A DNA stretch of 8,497 nt from Prolixibacteraceae bacterium (lineage in GTDB: Bacteria > Bacteroidota > Bacteroidia > Bacteroidales > Prolixibacteraceae), in the NCBI GenBank assembly GCA_014380255.1, contig JACMKG010000053.1, positions 1 to 8,497 of the forward strand, given 5' to 3'. Shown here piece after piece: positions 1 through 5,917 of the stretch. The notes under the pieces are model-generated. The model saw only the letters and a list, made by a program, of their open reading frames with translations. It was not told the origin of the DNA and searched no databases. A program made the translations under genes and the position numbers. How positions within the stretch are numbered: the first letter of the stretch is position 1; each line of letters begins with the position of its first letter.

Positions 1-313
1 CCCAGATCAAGCGGGAGAAATCGGTAGTGGCAGACCATGCGAAATCATCCATTTCAACGCGCGAAGGGGCGCTGGCATTGGCATAAGCTGCTTCTCCTGG
101 AAACTCTGCGCCCATCCAGATGTAACGCCTAAAACCATTACCATCCTGGAGCGTCTGATAAACAGAAGTTAATCCTGCTTTGGCATCAGCTTCGGTTTTA
201 TAAAAATTATCTGGTGTAATAAACTCATAGACATCCTCTTTTAAGAAGTCGCTGCAAGAGGTATTACCTACCGTTAAAACGGCTGCAATAATGAAATATT
301 TAAGTAGTCTCAT
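1..313 (-). CDS. SusD/RagB-family glycan-binding outer-membrane lipoprotein (N-terminal part, cut by window edge)
   Basis: I translated this from the ATG at 313 and the frame stays open to base 1, giving 104 complete codons. Residues 1-20 form a lipoprotein signal peptide: basic start (MRLLK), hydrophobic core, then Cys20 followed by SDFL, the typical SusD mature start. The stretch around residues 36-52 (NFYKTEADAKAGLTSVY) is the usual SusD helix that opens the TPR-like fold. SusD proteins sit on the cell surface as a lid over the SusC barrel and bind the glycan; family members are usually around 500-600 residues, so roughly four fifths is missing here. The gene begins 18 bases after the susC stop, so the two are almost certainly one transcript. 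No strong Shine-Dalgarno is seen, only an A-rich leader, as is normal in Bacteroidota. The family call is firm; the substrate is unknown. Confidence 0.92.
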   Translation of the reverse strand, partial: MRLLKYFIIAAVLTVGNTSCSDFLKEDVYEFITPDNFYKTEADAKAGLTSVYQTLQDGNGFRRYIWMGAEFPGEAAYANASAPSRVEMDDFAWSATTDFSRLIW

Positions 314-331
314 TTCAGTTTAATTTAAGCG

Positions 332-3300
332 TTAAAAACCAATATTAACTCCCATAATATAAGTTCTGGAAGCTGGATATGCATTGTAGTCTACCCCTAA
401 CTGGAGATTATCTTGTCCCAGACTGTTTACTTCAGGATTATAACCCGAGTAGTTGGTTAAGGTGTATAAGTTCTGTCCGGTTACATAAACTCTGAATGAC
501 TGGAAGATTTTGCTTTGTTTAATGGTATATCCCAAAGTCAGGTTCTGTACCCTTAAGTAAGAGCCATCTTCAATTAAAAAGTCTGACTGAAGCATGTTCT
601 GATTCACCAATACGTGAGCCCTTGGATATTTGGCATTTACATTGCCGGTTGACCAACGATCCAGTACTTCTTTGCGTTGATTTCCCCAAACACTTACAAT
701 GTTGGTTTCTGCACGCAACACATTGTAAATGTCGTTGCCATAGGTACCGTTGATGTAAACAGAAAGATCAAAGTTTTTATAGCTAAAGTTATTGGTCCAG
801 CCAAAGATGAAATCAGGATTTGGATCTCCTACAATGGTTCTGTCTTCTCCGAAGCTTATTTTGCCATCCTTGTTTTTATCAAAGAAGCTCATATCTCCAA
901 CCTGGTCAAAAGTAGCACTTGCAACACGTGCAGCTGCATCTCTTTCTTCCTGGGTATTCATAACTCCGGTAGTCTTAAGCAAATTCCAGACTCCAACAGG
1001 CAGTCCAGGCTGCAACCAACTTCCATTTACTTTCAAGTGACCTGAAATGGTTCCTTGCTGTGAAGGGATATAGCCTGGGATTTCCAAAACCTTGTTTCTA
1101 TTGGCTGACCAGGTCAACATACTATTCCATTTAAAGCCGCCATTGAATACATCTGCAGCCAGACTTAATTCTACCCCTTTGTTTTCAAGGCTACCCAGAT
1201 TCTTCAAAATTGAACTAAATCCAGTCGTTAATGGAACCGAGATATTCCAAAGAAGATCCGTGGTTTTCTTATAATAATAATCCGCCGTGAAATTTAACCG
1301 GTTATTGGCAAATCCAAAATCCACACCATAGTCTGTAATGGCTGTTGTTTCCCATTTCAAATCAGGATTTGGCATATTTTGAGCTGCAATACCAACATTG
1401 GTAATACCACCAATCGGGTAAACATAGGTATTCATTTTTTCAACAGACGAATAACTCTCAATGTTTTGATTACCGGTTACGCCATAGCTGGCTCTTAATT
1501 TCAAGTTACTGATGAAATCCACATTCTTCATAAAGCCTTCCTGATCGATACGCCATGCTCCGGCAACAGATGGGAAGTATGCCCATTTATTGTTGTCCCC
1601 AAACTTGGAACTTCCGTCAGCACGTGCCGTTACAGTTATTAAATAACGGTCCATCAGCACATAATTGATACGGCTGAAAGCGGATAACAATGTATTCTTG
1701 TTTCTTCCTGAATAAGGCTTATCCCAGGTAGCTCCTGCATCTAAATTGTTGTATTCATACACATCAGAAATGAAGTTTCTGGCAGTCATGCTACTCGATT
1801 TGTTTTCTACTGCCAAGGCTGAGGTACCAATAATCGCGTTGATGGAATGAACTCCAGACTTTTTAAGGTAAGTCAATACATTTTCATTGGAAAGTGATTG
1901 ATTCCTGTAGTTTTGTTGTTGGCCAATACCGTTTGCATTAGCACCAGTATTTGTTTCTTTAGGCTCATAAACTTCACGCAATGCGCTTGAAAGATCGGCT
2001 CCAATACTTAGCTTTAATGTCAATCCTTCGAGGATACTCAATGAAAGGTCAGCGGATCCCAATACGCGGTCGATGGTTCCTTTATCCAATAAATGATTCA
2101 CATAAGGAACCGGGTTTGGCACAGCGGAACTACCTGATAAAAAGTTCATCGACATGTATCCATCGGTGGTTGGATTGTATACCGGAACAGTGGGAGGCAT
2201 AACTAAAGCAGCATTGACGATGGAGGTATTACCTCCGCCGTCGCCGTTTTCCCTGCCTACATTGGAAGTTACCCTGCTAGCAGCAAAACTGGTCGAAAGA
2301 TTGATCCACGGAGAAATCTTTGTATCGATGTTGTTTCTGAAAGAAATGCGGTTAAAGTCCTGGTTTTTCACAACACCTTCCTGATCGAAATAACCGGCCA
2401 TGATAGAGAATTTAGTATTGTCTGATCCCCCGGTGATGGTTACATTGTGATTCTGTACGGGAGCAGAGCTGTTAAAGATTTCCTTTTGCCAATCTGTTCC
2501 TTCACCCAATGCACTAACAGCGGGATAAAGCGGATTTGGCGTAGCGCTTGGATAATATGCTGGCCGTGCATCATTTATTGCAGCTTCGTTGGCTAAATTA
2601 CCCCATTCGGTGGCATTCATCATATCCAATTTCTTAGCTACTTCCCCAATCCCGAAATATCCATCGTAAGACACTTTCGTTTGTCCTGATTTTCCTCTTT
2701 TGGTGGTAATCAATACAACTCCGTTGGCTCCGCGTGAACCATAAATGGCAGTTGCAGAGGCATCCTTTAAAATTTCCATGCTTTCAATATCGTTTGGATT
2801 GAGTGTTGCCAATGGGTTTTGACCTGCACCCGATCCTCCTGCTGCACCTCCTGCTGTTACAGGATATCCATCAATCACATACAATGGCTGGCTTCCTGAA
2901 GTCAGTGAGTTCCCTCCTCGAATACGAACATCAACGTTTCCACCTGGTGATCCGGATACAGCAATAACTTGCACACCAGCTACTTTTCCTTGCATTCCTT
3001 GCTCAAATGACGCAACAGCCTGCTTCTTGATCACATCCGCTTTTACCGAACCAACCGACCCGGTAAGATCGCTTTTGCGCATGACTCCATATCCTACTGC
3101 TATAACTTCATCAATGCCAATGGATTCTTCTGACATTACAATGTTGATAGAAGATTTATTGCCTACTTTTATTTCCTGCATCTTCATTCCAACAAATGAA
3201 AATTGCAAGGTCGCATCTGCAGGAATATTTGACAAAGAATAATTTCCGTCACTGCCCGTAATGGTTCCATTGGTAGTTCCTTTTACCACCACTGAAACAC

Positions 3301-3739
3301 CGGGTAGAGTACTTCCTGAGGAATCAGTTACCTTACCTGTCAGCGACTTTTGCTGTTGACTTACACTTAACTGCTGATTGGAGGGCTTTACAATGATGTT
3401 TTTCCCCGAAAACTCGTAGCTCAATGATAAATCGGCTAACATGCTATTCAGGATGTTTTCAATAGTCTTATTTTTAAATTCAACACTGATGGTTTTATTT
3501 TCATCAATCTCACTTTTGTTGTAAAAGAAATAAACTTCGGATTGCCTCTCTATTTCATCAAAAACTTGTGAAATAGTGGCATTTTTCAAACTCAAATCCA
3601 AACGTGTGTTCTGTGCCGATACATTGGCCGACACTTGCAGAACCGTTAGCAGAATCAAAAAAAAGTTAAGTTTCATAATTAGCCAGAATTTTTTGAACGA
3701 AGGCGATGAGCCTCCATTCGATTGCCGAATAATTTTCAT
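332..3739 (-). CDS. SusC/RagA-family TonB-dependent glycan transporter with N-terminal STN signalling domain
   Basis: This 1135-residue outer-membrane protein imports a glycan using TonB energy. The signal peptide covers about residues 1-42 and has a long basic start before Met22, an alternative start; such extensions are common in the family. Residues 45-120 are an STN (secretin/TonB short N-terminal) domain, the part that talks to FecR-type anti-sigma factors. Residues 133-202 are a carboxypeptidase-regulatory-like beta-sandwich (LTGKVTD, then the GNYSL turn). The plug follows: DEVIAVGYG at 210-218, VRIRGGNSL at 271-279, LYVIDGYPV at 286-294, and LNPNDIESMEILKDASATAI with YGSRGANG at 313-340. 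The barrel contains an EF-hand-like loop at 954-965 and ends in an aromatic residue (VNIGF), as expected for BAM-dependent insertion. Length and domain order are normal for a SusC of the sigma/anti-sigma-controlled type. It follows a 328-base leader gap after the anti-sigma gene and precedes susD. Substrate cannot be read from the sequence. Confidence 0.97.
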   Translation of the reverse strand: MKIIRQSNGGSSPSFKKFWLIMKLNFFLILLTVLQVSANVSAQNTRLDLSLKNATISQVFDEIERQSEVYFFYNKSEIDENKTISVEFKNKTIENILNSMLADLSLSYEFSGKNIIVKPSNQQLSVSQQQKSLTGKVTDSSGSTLPGVSVVVKGTTNGTITGSDGNYSLSNIPADATLQFSFVGMKMQEIKVGNKSSINIVMSEESIGIDEVIAVGYGVMRKSDLTGSVGSVKADVIKKQAVASFEQGMQGKVAGVQVIAVSGSPGGNVDVRIRGGNSLTSGSQPLYVIDGYPVTAGGAAGGSGAGQNPLATLNPNDIESMEILKDASATAIYGSRGANGVVLITTKRGKSGQTKVSYDGYFGIGEVAKKLDMMNATEWGNLANEAAINDARPAYYPSATPNPLYPAVSALGEGTDWQKEIFNSSAPVQNHNVTITGGSDNTKFSIMAGYFDQEGVVKNQDFNRISFRNNIDTKISPWINLSTSFAASRVTSNVGRENGDGGGNTSIVNAALVMPPTVPVYNPTTDGYMSMNFLSGSSAVPNPVPYVNHLLDKGTIDRVLGSADLSLSILEGLTLKLSIGADLSSALREVYEPKETNTGANANGIGQQQNYRNQSLSNENVLTYLKKSGVHSINAIIGTSALAVENKSSSMTARNFISDVYEYNNLDAGATWDKPYSGRNKNTLLSAFSRINYVLMDRYLITVTARADGSSKFGDNNKWAYFPSVAGAWRIDQEGFMKNVDFISNLKLRASYGVTGNQNIESYSSVEKMNTYVYPIGGITNVGIAAQNMPNPDLKWETTAITDYGVDFGFANNRLNFTADYYYKKTTDLLWNISVPLTTGFSSILKNLGSLENKGVELSLAADVFNGGFKWNSMLTWSANRNKVLEIPGYIPSQQGTISGHLKVNGSWLQPGLPVGVWNLLKTTGVMNTQEERDAAARVASATFDQVGDMSFFDKNKDGKISFGEDRTIVGDPNPDFIFGWTNNFSYKNFDLSVYINGTYGNDIYNVLRAETNIVSVWGNQRKEVLDRWSTGNVNAKYPRAHVLVNQNMLQSDFLIEDGSYLRVQNLTLGYTIKQSKIFQSFRVYVTGQNLYTLTNYSGYNPEVNSLGQDNLQLGVDYNAYPASRTYIMGVNIGF

Positions 3740-3746
3740 AAATTTG
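3717..3746 (+). promoter_or_regulatory. Possible plus-strand promoter for an antisense RNA opposite the susC leader
   Basis: TAAATTTG at 3739-3746 is a perfect match to the Bacteroidota primary-sigma -7 element TAnnTTTG. TTCG at 3717-3720, 18 bases upstream, matches the -33 element TTTG at three of four positions. It would start transcription near 3752, just before two plus-strand hairpins. A weaker alternative is TTTG at 3743-3746 with TACGTTTT at 3769-3776. Such short motifs can occur by chance in AT-rich DNA; the downstream terminator on the same strand is what raises its value. Confidence 0.35.
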
Positions 3747-3751
3747 GGTTT

Positions 3752-3829
3752 AGTTAAAAATAATGAATTACGTTTTAGCGCATTTCTGCGTTTTTAAACA
3801 GGGACAGTTCGCAGCTGTTCCTGTTTTTT
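3752..3829 (+). ncRNA. Candidate cis-antisense small RNA opposite the susC 5' leader (DonS-like)
   Basis: This is an inferred RNA of about 80 nt. Its 3' end is set by a T-tailed hairpin and its 5' end is estimated from a -7-like element at 3739-3746. It contains two tandem stem-loops: 3777-3782 pairing with 3787-3792 (loop TTTC), and 3796-3807 pairing with 3815-3826. Each stem includes a G-T pair (G3778/T3791 and G3803/T3819) that pairs as G-U in a plus-strand RNA but becomes A-C in the opposite transcript, so the structure favours plus-strand expression. It lies wholly within the region that would be the susC mRNA leader, about 13-90 bases upstream of the start codon. Cis-encoded RNAs opposite susC leaders that repress the locus are known in Bacteroides. 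No transcript is proven here and the 5' end is uncertain. Confidence 0.42.
3796..3829 (+). terminator. Rho-independent terminator-like hairpin reading in the plus direction
   Basis: AAACAGG (3796-3802) pairs with CCTGTTT (3820-3826), a G-U wobble joins 3803 and 3819, and ACAG (3804-3807) pairs with CTGT (3815-3818), leaving a 7-base loop. This is a continuous 12-pair helix in the plus-strand RNA. It is followed by a run of six T (3824-3829) that partly pairs with the A's at the 5' side, as in many intrinsic terminators. In the minus direction the helix is interrupted by an A-C mismatch and followed by TTTAAAAA, so it is a poor terminator for susC transcripts. No plus-strand protein gene precedes it, which is why an antisense RNA is proposed. 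Confidence 0.6.
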
Positions 3830-3874
3830 ATTCCATGAAGTTGGAATTACAAAAAATCAAAACATAGAAGTTAT

Positions 3875-3904
3875 TCAATCATATACAGTTCGTTTTATAA
3901 GTTA
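3875..3904 (-). promoter_or_regulatory. Candidate ECF-sigma-dependent promoter of susCD
   Basis: On the minus strand TAACTTA (3904-3898) is followed after 13 bases by ATATGATTGA (3884-3875). A very similar pair, TAACTTA then after 14 bases ATATAATTAA, stands upstream of the sigma gene. ECF factors usually read a -35 element containing AAC, and they often autoregulate, so a shared pair is what one would expect. If right, the susC leader would be about 130 bases long and would include the whole antisense hairpin region. The match rests on two copies in AT-rich DNA and is tentative. Confidence 0.25.
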
Positions 3905-3938
3905 GTAATTAGTTAGTATCTCTATTCTTTTAGTTAGT
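3900..3938. repeat. Three direct AGTTAGT heptamers in the susC upstream region
   Basis: AGTTAGT occurs at 3900-3906, 3911-3917 and 3932-3938, all in the same orientation. The last two extend to TTAGTTAGT and the first is TAAGTTAGT. Offsets are 11 and 21 bases, close to one and two turns of B-DNA, so the copies lie on the same face of the helix. This is the arrangement of binding sites for an activator or other DNA-binding protein, but no such regulator is encoded in the window. Chance recurrence in AT-rich DNA is possible. Confidence 0.5.
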
Positions 3939-4067
3939 TTTTCAAATTCTTGTAATTAATGGCTTTACGAAAAATTTCCTTTAGAATATCCTTCAAAGCC
4001 TTCCTTGTTTAATCTTCACATTTGCAATAAATAACGGAAACAGAAACCTTCAAGACTAAACTTTCCT

Positions 4068-5063
4068 CTACTGCAACCAGATATCCCGTCCATTCATCCG
4101 GTATTTGATTTTAGTAGTTCTTTCAAGGGTTTCAAGTGCGCTGAAAATATTCTGTTCGTATTCAAACATTCCCCTAAAATGCAATTTGCGCAAAGAGTCA
4201 TTCTCCAGGTGAATGCGCACGTCATACAGCTTTTCCAACTCAAGGATAATTGTTCCCAGATCAGCATTTTTAAACACATACTTCCCGTCTTTCCAGGCCA
4301 TATGTAAATAGGTTTCTACCTTACCCATGATAATCTTCTTTTTAGCTATATCGAAAATTACCTGCTCTCCTGGCTTTACTTTAATGGGCTCATTTGGACA
4401 TCCATCAATGCTAAACTCTATGCTACCTTCTTCCAGTGTAGCTTCTACTTTTTCCTCTCCCGAATAAGCTTTCAGGTTAAAAACTGTTCCAAGCACTTTT
4501 ATTTTAACCTGTTTGGTATTGACGATAAATGGCTTGTCCTTATTGGTTGAAACCTCAAAGTAAGCTTCTCCGTCCAGGTTTACTTCCCGGATTCCCCCTT
4601 TTAGCGCAGGATTGTATGTTAGAGTAGTATTGGCATTAAGCCAGACCAGGGTTCCGTCAGACAATACGCATTTGGAGATTTGACCTTTGGGTGTGATGAC
4701 CTCGCATAACTGACTGTCATTGCTCATCTGCCTGGAATCGAGATACCAACCTATGCTTAAAATAAGGGGCAAGGCCAGCATAGCTGCTATCCGGATGAGA
4801 TAATAATTCAATCCGATAGACTTACCAGGTTGGGAGAATTGCTTAATGATTTGATCTTTGATTTTTTCCCTGTCCGCTATAATTTCTAATTGCGAAAAAT
4901 AAGGTCTACTTTTCTCCCAGATACGTTGACTTTCTTTAAAAAGCCGTTCATTGGCAGGGGATTGGGCCATCCATCGGTTTAATTCATCCTTTTCGTCTTG
5001 GGTGGCTTCGCCGCTTAAATAATTGCTTATCAATAGGTCAACTTGATCGTGCTCTTCCTGCAT
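4068..5063 (-). CDS. FecR-family anti-sigma factor (inner-membrane signal transducer)
   Basis: This 331-residue single-pass inner-membrane protein is expected to hold the adjacent sigma factor and to release it on a signal from SusC. Residues 1-55 are the cytoplasmic sigma-binding domain (LISNYLSGEATQDEKDELNRW region). A single membrane span lies at about 86-107. The periplasmic FecR domain runs from about 120 to 220, with TPKGQ at 124-128, LSDGTLVWLNANTTL at 134-148, GEAYFEV at 165-171 and VLGTVFNLKAY at 190-200. The C-terminal DUF4974-type domain (about 253-331) is the part thought to contact the STN domain of the receptor. Length and order match Bacteroidota FecR proteins. The ATG at 5063 lacks a Shine-Dalgarno; the start is supported by the normal N-terminal domain. 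It begins 66 bases after the sigma stop, consistent with one operon. A conserved Gly192-Thr193 pair is discussed separately. Confidence 0.95.
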   Translation of the reverse strand: MQEEHDQVDLLISNYLSGEATQDEKDELNRWMAQSPANERLFKESQRIWEKSRPYFSQLEIIADREKIKDQIIKQFSQPGKSIGLNYYLIRIAAMLALPLILSIGWYLDSRQMSNDSQLCEVITPKGQISKCVLSDGTLVWLNANTTLTYNPALKGGIREVNLDGEAYFEVSTNKDKPFIVNTKQVKIKVLGTVFNLKAYSGEEKVEATLEEGSIEFSIDGCPNEPIKVKPGEQVIFDIAKKKIIMGKVETYLHMAWKDGKYVFKNADLGTIILELEKLYDVRIHLENDSLRKLHFRGMFEYEQNIFSALETLERTTKIKYRMNGRDIWLQ

Positions 5064-5129
5064 GGGGAAATCGGGAATTTCGGTTAATACCTAATTGACG
5101 ATTTGAAATAAAGATACCCTGTAAGAAGA

Positions 5130-5702
5130 TTAATATTTTTTTTGAAGATGAATAAGGAGTAGTTGAATGGACTTAGAATCAATTAATTCAATTCGTAATC
5201 TTTTTAAAGCGATTCCAATTTGCATCTCTACCGTTTTTACCGAAATGTTGAGACGAAGGGCAATCTCAGAATACTTAAGTTCCTCGAAACGGCACAAAAT
5301 GAATATTTCCCGGCATTTTTCCGGCAGCTTATGAATAGCTCTATTGATTTTGTCAGTGATTTCGGCCTCTTCCAATAGATCGGTATAGTGGCCTGATTCA
5401 AAATTAGGAAGTGTAGAGAGGTATTTCGATTCAGTCTTTCTGTGTTTTAACACGTCGAGCGAAGCATTGCGTACTGATTGAAACAAATAGGATTTCAGGG
5501 AATCGATGTGGAGCTTCTCACGCTTGATCCATAAATCCACAAATACTTGTTGAACAATGGACCTGGACAAATCAAAATCATGAAGGATCTTATCTGAAAA
5601 GAAACACAGGCAAGGATAGTATAGATCAAAAATTTTATTGAATGCTTTCTCATCGCCATTTTTAATCCCTTCAAACAGAATATGAACCTTCTCCTGTGTC
5701 AT
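5130..5702 (-). CDS. ECF (sigma-70 family, Bacteroidota PUL type) RNA polymerase sigma factor
   Basis: The protein is 190 residues from the ATG at 5702. The open frame extends to a TTG at 5744, but the extra 14 residues are not typical and the ATG gives the usual family length, so I chose the ATG. Region 2, which binds core polymerase and the -10 element, spans about residues 18-90 (FNKIFDLYYP, then IVQQVFVDLW). Region 4, which binds the -35 element, spans about 118-172 (KLPEKCREIF, then a helix-turn-helix in KYSEIALRLNISVKTVE). The position usually occupied by an acidic pair before IVQ is Ser-Arg-Ser here, a small deviation. The C-terminus adds a short leucine-rich tail (IQLLLIHLQ). Directly downstream is its FecR partner, then susCD, so it most likely drives susCD and possibly itself. 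Family is certain; target promoters are inferred. Confidence 0.94.
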   Translation of the reverse strand: MTQEKVHILFEGIKNGDEKAFNKIFDLYYPCLCFFSDKILHDFDLSRSIVQQVFVDLWIKREKLHIDSLKSYLFQSVRNASLDVLKHRKTESKYLSTLPNFESGHYTDLLEEAEITDKINRAIHKLPEKCREIFILCRFEELKYSEIALRLNISVKTVEMQIGIALKRLRIELIDSKSIQLLLIHLQKKY

Positions 5703-5917
5703 GGCAGTAAAAATAGTAAGATTTTCGAATGATGATATTTTCAAGATCTATATTTTGTTGAATTTTCAATTCATAGGTCGTTGAGTAATGTTGATTATTA
5801 GCTTAATTATATCTAATTATGGGATTTAAGTTACTGGCTTTTTGTAACTTACAGCTTCCGTTGAATAAGAGTATTTAGATTGGATCAAGCCGCTGCTGGG
5901 CATATTATCTTTATATC
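5703..5917 (-). promoter_or_regulatory. 215-base gap upstream of the sigma gene, with inverted repeat and promoter-like pair
   Basis: A perfect 8-base inverted repeat, TAAGTTAC (5827-5834) and GTAACTTA (5844-5851), with a 9-base spacer, sits about 125 bases before the sigma start. On the minus strand its proximal arm doubles as a -35-like TAACTTA (5833-5827), followed after 14 bases by ATATAATTAA (5812-5803), like the pair upstream of susC. No T-run follows the hairpin on either strand, so it is not an intrinsic terminator for the sulfatase gene. No TAnnTTTG element is seen on the minus strand. Most likely this is the promoter of the sigma/anti-sigma unit. Confidence 0.4.

Larger units (their letters stand above)
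3740..4067 (-). promoter_or_regulatory. 328-base regulatory gap between the anti-sigma gene and susC (susC promoter and leader)
   Basis: No protein gene fits here; the ATGs present on the minus strand run into stops within one to three codons. The region is strongly AT-rich. Going towards susC it contains three AAGGA-containing blocks (about 3970-4010), three AGTTAGT heptamers (3900-3938), a candidate promoter-like pair (TAACTTA at 3904-3898 and ATATGATTGA at 3884-3875), and the plus-strand hairpins at 3777-3829. The susC start itself has no Shine-Dalgarno match, only an A-rich stretch. Since the sigma/anti-sigma genes are immediately upstream, this gap is the expected place for the sigma-dependent susCD promoter. 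That it holds the promoter is well supported by layout; which bases form it is inference. Confidence 0.6.

Noticed and set aside
677..3242. Several plus-strand open frames of 60-120 codons across susC
   Set aside because: They lie wholly inside a well-supported gene on the other strand, resemble no family, and mirror its codon pattern.
3576..3797. Plus-strand 73-codon frame running from susC into its leader
   Set aside because: It reads through the proposed antisense RNA start and has no Shine-Dalgarno or recognisable protein features; the T-tailed hairpin there fits a noncoding RNA better.
3970..4010. Three AAGGA blocks about 12-13 bases apart on the minus strand after fecR
   Set aside because: No start codon with an open frame follows them, and the spacing is not clearly helical; probably chance purine clustering.
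3740..4067. Tiny minus-strand ATG frames (one to three codons) in the susC leader as regulatory leader peptides
   Set aside because: They are too short and too easily produced by chance in AT-rich DNA, and they lack ribosome-binding sites.
5703..5744. TTG-initiated extension of the sigma factor to 5744
   Set aside because: The added 14 residues have no support, and the ATG at 5702 gives the normal family length and N-terminus.
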